DNA from: Neomoorella carbonis
Lineage (GTDB): Bacteria > Bacillota > DSM-521 > Neomoorellales > Neomoorellaceae
Direction of reading: 5' to 3'
NCBI RefSeq assembly: GCF_045278715.1
Contig: NZ_CP136420.1
Span: 372,001 to 436,000, forward strand
DNA: 64,000 bases
Below, piece after piece: positions 24,036 through 31,061 of this stretch (within the stretch, counting starts at the first letter, position 1; the number at the start of each line of letters is the position of its first letter). A model generated the notes under the pieces. That model had not been told where the DNA came from and did not search any database. It saw only the letters and a program-made list of their open reading frames with translations. A program made the position numbers and the translations under genes.

Positions 24036-25757
24036 GTGGCGCGGGCAACGAACCTGGCCCTGACCATGATTATGGCGGCCCTTTTAATCGCCTTTGCCTA
24101 CTTTGCCTACCAGGGCCACCGGGCTGTTGCCCTGGCAGGAGGGACAACAGTTGTTACCAGCATCGGTATCCTGCCCTATTATGCCTTCCGGTCCTTTTTA
24201 AGGATGCTGGGCGCCTATATCCTGTCTTTTATCTTTACGCTAACTTACGGCTATAAAGCCGGGACAGACCCGCGAGCCGAGCGCTGGCTCATTCCCCTCC
24301 TGGATATCCTCCAGTCAGTGCCCATCCTGGGGTTCTTCCCTGCCGCCGTTTATTTTTTTGTCTCCCTTTTCCAGGGCCGCCTCCTGGGGGTGGAGCTGGC
24401 TTCCATCTTTCTTATTTTTACCAGCCAGGCCTGGAATATGACCTTCGGTTTCTATGAGTCCCTGACGACTATACCCAGGGACCTTAAGGAAGCAGCGACC
24501 GCCTACCGGTTGACAGGCTGGCGCCGTTTCCAGAAACTATACTTCCCCGCCGGTATACCCAAGCTGGTATATAACAGCATCATGTCCTGGGCCGGCGGCT
24601 GGTATTTTCTTATTGCCGCGGAAATTATTGCCATCGGACCGGTGGAATATTCCCTCCCGGGCCTGGGAAGCTATCTCATCAGGACCACGGAGAAGGGCGA
24701 GCTGTTGCTCACGGCGGCCGGCCTTTTAACCCTGATCACGTTGATTACTTTAATGAATATCTTTATCTGGCGTCCCCTTTCTACCTGGGCGGAGAACTTC
24801 AAATATGAATTTGGCAGCGGCGGTGGTAACCGTAGCCCGGAGGGGTGGGGTTACCGCCTCTGGTGGCAGGCGCCGGGCTTTCGGGAAATAAGGCTGCTGG
24901 CTTTAAAGGGCGGCGCGGCCCTGGCACTGGCTTTAGAAAGTTATGCCTCTAAACTTGAAAGGAAAATAACTGGATGGTATTTCTGGCAGCGTTTGGTGGA
25001 GATCATCAGGCGCCTGATCTCCTGGGGCCTGTTGTTGCTGCTGGCCTACGCTCTTATCCGCGGCCTGGTGGCCCTGGGTAATCTTTTCCTGATGCCCTGG
25101 CAGCCGGAGGTCTTCAGCATTCCCAGGGCCCTTCTGTTTTCTTTCCTGCGCCTGCTGGCTGCATACCTGCTGTCCCTCATCTGGACGGTACCGGTGGCCA
25201 TCTGGATCGGGCACAACGAACGGGCCTACGAAATCATGACACCTGTGTTTGAAATTCTGGCTTCCGTGCCGGCAACGGCTTTATTCCCCATTATTGTTTT
25301 CCTGCTCGTAAGCCTGACGGGGGGCATGAACCTGGCGGCTGTACTGCTGGTACTGACAGGTATGCAGTGGTACCTGCTCTTTAACCTCATTGCCGGGGTG
25401 AAAAGCATTCCCAGAGATTTAAGGGAAGTCGCGGCAGCCTTTGGCCTTAAAGGTTTTGGCTACCTGCGCCGGGTAGTCCTGCCGGCCATGGTACCGTCCT
25501 TGATCACCGGCAGTATTACCGCCTGGGGCGGTGGCTGGAATGCCCTGATTGTTGCCGAATATGTGGTCTATGCCGGCCAGACCTATACGGCCTTTGGTAT
25601 TGGCTCCTTGCTGGATACGGCTACTTATAGCAGCGGCAGCTTCCAGGTAATCTGGTCCACTCTAATAACCATGATGGTAACTATCGTCTTCATGAACCGC
25701 TTCTTTTGGCGGCGTCTTTATGAAGCAGCTGCCCGGCGGTTTAAAGTAGAAACCTGA
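24036..25757 (+). CDS. ABC transporter permease, duplicated (COG4986-like), Mg2+-riboswitch-controlled
   Basis: 573 aa from the GTG at 24036 (GGGAGG eight bases upstream). Two homologous BPD_transp_1 halves in one chain: residues ~30-250 and ~330-570, each ~5-6 membrane helices. Each has the ATPase-contact loop with the pattern IPRDLKEAATAYRLTGWRRF (~143) and IPRDLREVAAAFGLKGFGYL (~458). Such duplicated permeases are annotated as nitrate/sulfonate/'anion'-type. No substrate-binding protein is encoded nearby. M-box control suggests that the real substrate is Mg2+ or something linked to Mg2+ status; that is inference. Confidence 0.9.
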   Translation: MARATNLALTMIMAALLIAFAYFAYQGHRAVALAGGTTVVTSIGILPYYAFRSFLRMLGAYILSFIFTLTYGYKAGTDPRAERWLIPLLDILQSVPILGFFPAAVYFFVSLFQGRLLGVELASIFLIFTSQAWNMTFGFYESLTTIPRDLKEAATAYRLTGWRRFQKLYFPAGIPKLVYNSIMSWAGGWYFLIAAEIIAIGPVEYSLPGLGSYLIRTTEKGELLLTAAGLLTLITLITLMNIFIWRPLSTWAENFKYEFGSGGGNRSPEGWGYRLWWQAPGFREIRLLALKGGAALALALESYASKLERKITGWYFWQRLVEIIRRLISWGLLLLLAYALIRGLVALGNLFLMPWQPEVFSIPRALLFSFLRLLAAYLLSLIWTVPVAIWIGHNERAYEIMTPVFEILASVPATALFPIIVFLLVSLTGGMNLAAVLLVLTGMQWYLLFNLIAGVKSIPRDLREVAAAFGLKGFGYLRRVVLPAMVPSLITGSITAWGGGWNALIVAEYVVYAGQTYTAFGIGSLLDTATYSSGSFQVIWSTLITMMVTIVFMNRFFWRRLYEAAARRFKVET

Positions 25758-25771
25758 AGGGGGTGGTGTCC

Positions 25772-26524
25772 ATGGCACTGCTGCTTGAAGTCAGTCATGT
25801 TTTTAAAACCTATACCGATGCCAACCGTTCCCTGACGGTCCTCGATGATATTTCTTTTACCATAAATAAAGGTGAATTTGTTTGCCTGGTGGGCCCTTCA
25901 GGTTCCGGTAAGAGCACTCTGTTGAGGATGATTGTTGGGCTGGATCGGCCGTCACGGGGACAGATTTTTTACCGCGGCCAGGAAGTTAACGGCGTCATGG
26001 ACAAGATGGCCATGGTCTTCCAGTCCTTTGCCCTGCTGCCCTGGCTGACGGTCATGGGCAACGTAGCCCTGGGCCTGGAAGCGAAAGGTATACCCCGGCC
26101 GGAAAGGGAGGCCATTGCCAGCAAATATATTGACAAGGTGGGCCTGGATGGTTTTGAAGATGCTTACCCGCGGGAGCTTTCCGGCGGCATGAAACAGCGG
26201 GTGGGTATTGCCCGGGCCCTGACCATGGAACCGGAACTCCTCTGCATGGATGAACCTTTTTCCGCCCTGGACGCCTTTACGGCCCAGAACCTGCGGGAGG
26301 AACTCCTGGACCTTTGGCTGGATGTAACGCTGCCCGTCAAGTCGGTCCTCATGGTGACCCACGGCATAGAGGAAGCCGTTTTCATGGCCGACCGGGTGAT
26401 TGTGCTGTCCAAAAGGCCGGCCCGGATACTGGCCGATGTCCGCATAGACCTGCCCCGCCCGCGTAACATGAAGGATGAAGCCTTCGCCCGGGTTACGGAT
26501 AAAATATACTCGCTTTTATTCTAA
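25772..26524 (+). CDS. ABC transporter ATPase (NrtD/SsuB type)
   Basis: 250 aa from the ATG at 25772 (AAGGGGG eight bases upstream). Walker A GPSGSGKST (~39), Q-loop VFQSFALLPWLTV (~84), signature LSGGMKQRVGIARAL (~138), Walker B LLCMDEPFSALD (~160) and H-loop VTHGIEEAV. It is the energising partner of the duplicated permease, 14 bases downstream. It stops right after the ABC domain and lacks the C-terminal AAA-associated extension found in many relatives; a matching stand-alone domain lies at 28254. Confidence 0.95.
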   Translation: MALLLEVSHVFKTYTDANRSLTVLDDISFTINKGEFVCLVGPSGSGKSTLLRMIVGLDRPSRGQIFYRGQEVNGVMDKMAMVFQSFALLPWLTVMGNVALGLEAKGIPRPEREAIASKYIDKVGLDGFEDAYPRELSGGMKQRVGIARALTMEPELLCMDEPFSALDAFTAQNLREELLDLWLDVTLPVKSVLMVTHGIEEAVFMADRVIVLSKRPARILADVRIDLPRPRNMKDEAFARVTDKIYSLLF

Positions 26525-26539
26525 AGAAGAAGAAAACAA

Positions 26540-26565
26540 GGGGACGGGTAACCGCCCCCTTTTAA
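26540..26565 (+). terminator. Terminator of the ABC operon
   Basis: GGGGACGG / CCGCCCC stem, GTAA loop, followed by CTTTTAA. Confidence 0.8.
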
Positions 26566-26571
26566 CTTTAC

Positions 26572-26602
26572 AAAACCCTGGCTGTTTCCCTGTTAGCCAG
26601 GG
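26572..26602 (-). terminator. Terminator of citrate synthase
   Basis: Minus-strand stem CCCTGGCT / AGCCAGGG followed by TTTTG, directly after the gltA stop codon. It faces the ABC-operon terminator. Confidence 0.75.
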
Positions 26603-26606
26603 AAGT

Positions 26607-27959
26607 TTACCTTTGCTCCAGGGGAATGTACTTTCTTTTACCTATCACATTCTTGTAAGCCGGCCTGATAATCCTGCCTCCACTTACCAGCTCTTCCAGC
26701 AGGTGGGCGCACCAGCCGGAGATCCTGGCTATGGCAAAAATTGGGGTGTAAAGTTCCACGGGAATATTTAACATCTTGTACACAAAACCCGAGTAGAAGT
26801 CCACATTGGGAGCGATAATCTTTTCATTTCCTTTTTTTGAGGCAAATAATTCGGGTCCAACTTTTTCTATGGTCAGGTAGAGGCCGAATTCATCTTCCAT
26901 GTTTTTCTCTTTCGCCAGTTCAGCAGCCTTGGCTTTTAATAATACGGCCCGTGGATCGGACAGGGTGTAAACGGCATGGCCGAGGCCATAGATTAATCCT
27001 TTTTTGTCAAAGGCTTCCTTGTTGAGAATTTTAGTCAGGTAATATTTAACTTCTTCTTCATCGGCCCAGTCTTTTACATTGTTCTTTATATCATCCATCA
27101 TTTCCATAACTTTAATATTGGCGCCGCCGTGCTTGGGACCCTTTAGAGAACCGACCGCGGCCGCAATAACAGAGTATATATCGGTTCCCGTAGAGGAAAC
27201 AACATGGACGGTAAAGGTTGAGTTATTCCCCCCGCCGTGCTCGGCATGGAGTACCAGCGCAAGGTCCAGCAATTCGGCTTCCAACCGGGTGTACTGGTTG
27301 TCGGGCCTGATCATGTACAGGAAATTTTCGGCAGTGCTCAGTTCTTTTTGTGGCAGGTGAATATACAAACTTTGATTTCCATGAAAATGGGCTTTAGCCT
27401 GGTAACCATAAGCCACCATGATGGGGAAGCGGGCAATCAGCTCAATACTCTGCCTGACGACGTTTTTGATACTTAAATCATCCGGGTTTTTATCATAGGA
27501 ATAAGATGCTAAAACGCTCCTCGCTAATTTATTCATAATATCATTACTGGGAGCTTTTAAAATCATATCTTCAACAAATCCATCAGGAAGGTAGCGGTTT
27601 TCTGCCAGGAGATTGCAGAAATTATCCAGGTCCTGGCGGTTAGGCAGTTCTCCGAAGAGAAGGAGATAAGAAACTTCTTCAAAACCGAAGCGCCCTTCCG
27701 CTTGGAAATTCTTGACAATATCCCAGATGTCAATTCCCCGGTAGAGCAACCGTCCCTGATCGGGAATCCTTTCACCTTCATCTAGAATATAACCGTGGAC
27801 TTCCCCGATCTCCGTAAGCCCAACCAGCACACCGGTACCATCGCTGTTGCGCAAGCCCCGTTTTACATTGTATTTTTCATATAAAGTGGGCTCGATGTAA
27901 TTATTTTTTTCAGCCAGTAAAGCAAGTCGTTCTAGATAGGTCCTTTCTTCTATCTGCAC
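26607..27959 (-). CDS. gltA: Citrate synthase
   Basis: 450 aa, condenses acetyl-CoA and oxaloacetate to citrate. The catalytic triad is visible: His in LVLHAEHGGGNNST (~245), His in GLGHAVYTLSDPR (~318) and Asp in PNVDFYSG (~390). CoA-site residues RISGWCAHLLEE follow. The chain is somewhat longer than the ~370-430 usual in bacteria, with an N-terminal ~45-residue extension. GTG start with AAAGGA nine bases upstream. It lies convergent to the ABC operon, so it splits that transporter from its likely AAA-associated partner. Confidence 0.95.
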   Translation of the reverse strand: MQIEERTYLERLALLAEKNNYIEPTLYEKYNVKRGLRNSDGTGVLVGLTEIGEVHGYILDEGERIPDQGRLLYRGIDIWDIVKNFQAEGRFGFEEVSYLLLFGELPNRQDLDNFCNLLAENRYLPDGFVEDMILKAPSNDIMNKLARSVLASYSYDKNPDDLSIKNVVRQSIELIARFPIMVAYGYQAKAHFHGNQSLYIHLPQKELSTAENFLYMIRPDNQYTRLEAELLDLALVLHAEHGGGNNSTFTVHVVSSTGTDIYSVIAAAVGSLKGPKHGGANIKVMEMMDDIKNNVKDWADEEEVKYYLTKILNKEAFDKKGLIYGLGHAVYTLSDPRAVLLKAKAAELAKEKNMEDEFGLYLTIEKVGPELFASKKGNEKIIAPNVDFYSGFVYKMLNIPVELYTPIFAIARISGWCAHLLEELVSGGRIIRPAYKNVIGKRKYIPLEQR

Positions 27960-28190
27960 GTTGATACATCCTTTCTACTACAAAGATAAAGTTATTTATC
28001 CTCTATATATTCTTCACCAAAACTTGTTTTCCTTTTTTGGGGGAGAGGGAAAATATAGGCTTAAGCTGCTCCTGAAGGCCCGGGTAGCCCGGGGGAGAAA
28101 AACCGCGGGTTGTTCCCTGGATACAGTTATTTTCTAGCTAAATCCCGGCAATAAAAGTTTGCCTCAGGTACTGAATCCTGTTCTAAGATC

Positions 28191-28199
28191 TGGTATAAT
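28191..28199 (+). promoter_or_regulatory. Extended -10 promoter before the AAA-associated domain gene
   Basis: TGGTATAAT is a TG-n extended -10 with a perfect TATAAT, 55 bases before the GTG start. Its presence means this gene has its own promoter. Confidence 0.6.
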
Positions 28200-28253
28200 A
28201 TGATAAAATAGTGGTACCTGAAGATGGTATCTAAATAGGGGGTCATAGCCACT

Positions 28254-28736
28254 GTGGACGCCGGGCCTTTACCCCAGGTAGGTATAGGGATGGTCATCGG
28301 CCTGCTCGAAATGCTGGAGGATGTCCGGGGAAGGGAAGATATCTTTAAACTGGCCGGCAGCCTTTCGATGGAACTGGATGATATCGGGCCGGTTATAGAA
28401 GCGGCTAAGGTGCTGGGCTTTATTGAAACTACCAACGGTGATATTACCCTCACCGGGCTGGGTTCCCGGCTGCTAAATGCCGGCATCAACGAGCGTAAAG
28501 ATATAATTGCCGGCCGTCTGCAGCAGCTGCCGGTCTTTAAAGAGGTCCTCCAGCTAATTAATTCCAGGCGTGGCCGGCAGGTACGGCGGGAGCAGGTTAT
28601 CAGCCGTTTTGCCCGCAGGATGTCTGATGAGGATGCCGAACTCCTGTTTAAAACAATTGTGGACTGGGGACGGTATGCCGGGATTATCGGTTATGATACT
28701 AAAGGTGAAGTTTTATACCTGGATGAGGAAGAATAA
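28254..28736 (+). CDS. Stand-alone AAA-associated C-terminal domain (AAA_assoc_C-like) protein
   Basis: 160 aa, GTG start. Pattern: GIGMVIGLLEMLEDVRGREDIFKLA (in two parts), SMELDDIGPVIEAAKVLGF, GDITLTGLGSRLL, ..RKDIIAGRL, and DWGRYAGIIGYDTKGEVLYL. This is the winged-helix-like domain normally fused to the C-terminus of nitrate/sulfonate-type ABC ATPases. Here it is a separate gene, 1.7 kb from an ATPase that lacks it, with citrate synthase in between on the other strand. It probably regulates or docks on that transporter. No signal peptide. Confidence 0.75.
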   Translation: MDAGPLPQVGIGMVIGLLEMLEDVRGREDIFKLAGSLSMELDDIGPVIEAAKVLGFIETTNGDITLTGLGSRLLNAGINERKDIIAGRLQQLPVFKEVLQLINSRRGRQVRREQVISRFARRMSDEDAELLFKTIVDWGRYAGIIGYDTKGEVLYLDEEE

Positions 28737-28746
28737 AGATTATGCA

Positions 28747-28783
28747 ACTGGCCCTTGACAAACATATCAAGGGCCAGTATAAT
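28747..28783 (+). promoter_or_regulatory. Consensus promoter of tRNA-Ala inside a 12-bp perfect palindrome
   Basis: TTGACA (28755-28760), 17 bases, TATAAT (28778-28783). The inverted repeat ACTGGCCCTTGA (28747-28758) / TCAAGGGCCAGT (28767-28778), loop eight bases, covers most of the -35 and reaches the first base of the -10. It may double as terminator of the gene before. Confidence 0.85.
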
Positions 28784-28795
28784 AAACATTGCTGT

Positions 28796-28871
<76 letters not shown>

Positions 28872-28879
28872 GAAAATAA

Positions 28880-28912
28880 AATGCCGCGTGAGGAAGCGGC
28901 ATTTTTTATTTT
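28880..28912 (+). terminator. Terminator of tRNA-Ala
   Basis: AATGCCGC / GCGGCATT stem followed by a T-rich tail (ATTTTTTATTTTT). Confidence 0.92.
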
Positions 28913-28956
28913 TATCACGAGAAAATAGCAGTATAGGTTCCGGGAGGAAGGATTTT

Positions 28957-29691
28957 ATGGTCAAGCTGCCTGAAAATCTGATCAAAGCTCGTTTCCTCAT
29001 CCGGCCCAACCGCTTTACCGTAGTAGCGGAAAATGGCGGGCGGCATTTAACAGCTTTTCTGGCCGACCCCGGGCGGCTGGCAGAATTGCTGTTGCCCGGA
29101 ACCGAACTTTACCTGGCCCCGGTGCAAGCCGGGGAAAAGCGGAAAACTGTCTACGATGTGGTCCTGGTACACCGGGACGGCACCTTTATTTCCCTGGACA
29201 GCCGCCTGCCCAACCGCCTTTTTGCCGCTGCCTTCCGCTCCGGCTGGCTGGAGGCTTTTCAGGGCTACCGGCAGCTAACGGCGGAAGTCCGGGTCGGCTC
29301 CAGCCGCCTGGATTTTTTGTTGACGGTGGGAGGGGAGAAGGAGGCGGGACTACCTGGTGAAGGGCTACCACCGTGTTATGTTGAGGTTAAGTCGGTAACT
29401 CTGGTAAACAGCCATAGGGTGGCCCTGTTTCCCGACGCCCCCACCAGCCGCGGCAGCCGCCACCTGCAAGAGCTGATGGCTTTGCGGGACAGGGGCTGCC
29501 GGGCGGCGGTGGTGTTTATAATCCAGCGGGAAGACGCCCTGATCTTTGCTCCCAATGAAGCCACCGATCCTCTTTTTGCCCGGACTTTGCGGGAAGCGGC
29601 GGCTGCCGGGGTCGAAGTTTACGCCTACCGCTGCCGTATCGGCCCGGAGGCGGCCTGCGTCGATGCTGCCGTGCCTGTAAAGCTTTCCTGA
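28957..29691 (+). CDS. sfsA: SfsA family DNA/RNA-binding nuclease-like protein
   Basis: 244 aa from the ATG at 28957 (GGGAGGA upstream; earlier codons fall in the tRNA terminator). Family blocks: N-terminal OB-like part with LIKARFLIRPNRFTVV and DPGRLAELLLPG, C-terminal nuclease-like fold with PCYVEVKSVTLV, FPDAPTSRGSRHLQEL and a final ALIFAPNEATDP...FARTLREA. SfsA was named as a sugar-fermentation stimulation protein; its biochemical role is still unclear. Single gene. Confidence 0.95.
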   Translation: MVKLPENLIKARFLIRPNRFTVVAENGGRHLTAFLADPGRLAELLLPGTELYLAPVQAGEKRKTVYDVVLVHRDGTFISLDSRLPNRLFAAAFRSGWLEAFQGYRQLTAEVRVGSSRLDFLLTVGGEKEAGLPGEGLPPCYVEVKSVTLVNSHRVALFPDAPTSRGSRHLQELMALRDRGCRAAVVFIIQREDALIFAPNEATDPLFARTLREAAAAGVEVYAYRCRIGPEAACVDAAVPVKLS

Positions 29692-29792
29692 GCGACCTTT
29701 GCCGTACCCGCGTCATTGCTGGTAAAAAACGTTTCGCGGAGGGCAGGAAATTTGCGGTATGCGTCGAATAGTTACCTCCTGGTGAAGAGAAA

Positions 29793-30278
29793 ATGAGAAT
29801 TCCTTTTATAGCCTGGCTGTTGCAGGGGATACCTGAGGCTATCGGCATTGCTGCCGTTATGTATGCAGTGGCAGGCTATGGTCTCCCCTGGCGCTCCATT
29901 TTGCCTACCGGTCTGATTTTCGGCGTCTTTTTTTATCTAATACGGTGGCTGCCTATCGCTTTTGGTATTAATACCCTTATTAACTTTTTGTTTACTATCC
30001 TGGTCTTTAAAAAGATCACCTCATGTAATTTATCAATAGCTATAAGAAGTGGACTGGCTGTTTTGGTTACGGTGGTTATAGGTGAAAACGTTTTTATTAA
30101 ATTTTTGGTATTAGTTACAGGGTTAAGCCCTGAATATATTTATAATAATCTTTGGCTCCGCATTATAGCTGGATGGCCTAACGTGACATTTCTTTTTGTG
30201 GTGGCAGTAGCAGCCACCAGGATTGTTAACAGGAAGAAAACAGGTAAAGGGGCTGGGCAGGTAGGTGAGTATCAATAA
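29793..30278 (+). CDS. Polytopic membrane protein of unknown function, upstream of agrB
   Basis: 161 aa, about five predicted membrane helices (~9-28, ~35-55, ~60-75, ~85-103, ~128-150) and a basic C-terminal tail. No catalytic motif. It overlaps agrB by 14 bases, so it is part of the agr-like operon. It resembles in length and topology the detached membrane sensor half of AgrC/GHKL-type kinases, but has no kinase domain. A peptide-sensing or peptide-export helper role is only a guess. Confidence 0.7.
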   Translation: MRIPFIAWLLQGIPEAIGIAAVMYAVAGYGLPWRSILPTGLIFGVFFYLIRWLPIAFGINTLINFLFTILVFKKITSCNLSIAIRSGLAVLVTVVIGENVFIKFLVLVTGLSPEYIYNNLWLRIIAGWPNVTFLFVVAVAATRIVNRKKTGKGAGQVGEYQ

Positions 30279-30873
30279 AGTGGCAGGGAGCCTGGCCCGG
30301 TATCTGGTCGCGGAATTAAAAACAGCCAGGTGGCAGGAAGAAGTTCTGGCCTACGGGCTGGAGCTGCTTATCCTGGGAGCTGCGGGGTTAATAGCTGTCG
30401 CTCTCGCAGGTTATTTGGTCGGGGCCCCTGCGGAAACCCTGTTTGCTTTATTGTGTGCCAGCTTGATAAGGCTTCCGGGAGGAGGAATGCATCTAAGCTC
30501 CCCGGCTAAATGTTTAGCTTTTACAGCGCTAATTTTTAGTATCATGGGTTTTTTGGCTCGCCGGGTGGGTGGATATTTATTTGTGCAGCAGCACATAACC
30601 TGGGTGGTTTTGGGCAGCGGCTTTTTAAGTTTGGCCGTCAGCGCCTGGCTGGCCCCGGTGACAAGCCCGGCCAAGCCGATAAACTCTCCTGCTTTGCGAC
30701 GCAAGCTCCACCGGGTGGCCGTCGGCACGTCGGCAATAGTGACGCTAATTTTGTTTTTCATGGGCGGGCGGTGGCCTACCCTGGCCCTGGCCGGGGCTGC
30801 CGGCCTGGCCTGGCAGGGTGCTGTTATTTATCTTGCCGGTATATTTCAGAATAGGGAGGTGATGCCGGGATGA
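30265..30873 (+). CDS. agrB: AgrB-like peptide-processing protease
   Basis: 202 aa integral membrane cysteine endopeptidase that cuts the C-terminal tail from AgrD and forms the thiolactone. The catalytic signature is intact: IRLPGGGMHLSSPAKC (~68-83) has the GG-x-H and the Cys eight residues later (His ~76, Cys ~83). Four to six hydrophobic helices. GTG start in an overlap with the preceding gene; stop overlaps the agrD start by four bases (ATGA). AgrB is normally specific for its adjacent AgrD. Confidence 0.93.
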   Translation: MSINKVAGSLARYLVAELKTARWQEEVLAYGLELLILGAAGLIAVALAGYLVGAPAETLFALLCASLIRLPGGGMHLSSPAKCLAFTALIFSIMGFLARRVGGYLFVQQHITWVVLGSGFLSLAVSAWLAPVTSPAKPINSPALRRKLHRVAVGTSAIVTLILFFMGGRWPTLALAGAAGLAWQGAVIYLAGIFQNREVMPG

Positions 30874-31001
30874 AGCGCCTGGCGATGGTCTTCCTGGCGG
30901 CGGTTGCTTTTATGGCTACCTTTCTGGCCTATATAAATGCCGCCTCGGCCTGTTATTATGGTTTTTATGAACCTGAGGTACCCCCAAGTTTAAGAAAGTA
31001 A
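30870..31001 (+). CDS. agrD: AgrD-like cyclic autoinducer peptide precursor
   Basis: 43 aa, shorter than usual gene-calling limits. Parts: an amphipathic/hydrophobic N-terminal leader (MKRLAMVFLAAVAFMATFLA), a core with a single Cys (SACYYGF, Cys28), and an acidic Pro-rich tail (EPEVPPSLRK) typical of AgrD. By alignment with clostridial AgrD, where CLWFT is followed by H-QPEEP, the predicted mature signal is the five-residue thiolactone C-Y-Y-G-F, closed between Cys28 and Phe32. GGGAGG precedes the ATG. Position directly after agrB confirms the call. Confidence 0.9.
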   Translation: MKRLAMVFLAAVAFMATFLAYINAASACYYGFYEPEVPPSLRK

Positions 31002-31010
31002 AACATAAAG

Positions 31011-31044
31011 TTAGAGAGGTGGATTTTATCACCTCTCTAAAATT
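31011..31044 (+). promoter_or_regulatory. Intercistronic 11-bp hairpin between agrD and the GGDEF/HD-GYP gene
   Basis: TTAGAGAGGTG / CACCTCTCTAA, eight-base loop, then AATTTA. No strong T run, so it is more likely an attenuator or mRNA-stability element that keeps agrD transcripts more abundant than the downstream gene. Confidence 0.6.
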
Positions 31045-31061
31045 TATGGAGAAGGTTTAAC

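Noticed and set aside
25772..28736. ATPase and AAA-associated domain as one broken gene
   Set aside because: A convergent citrate synthase gene and two terminators lie between, and the second gene has its own promoter.
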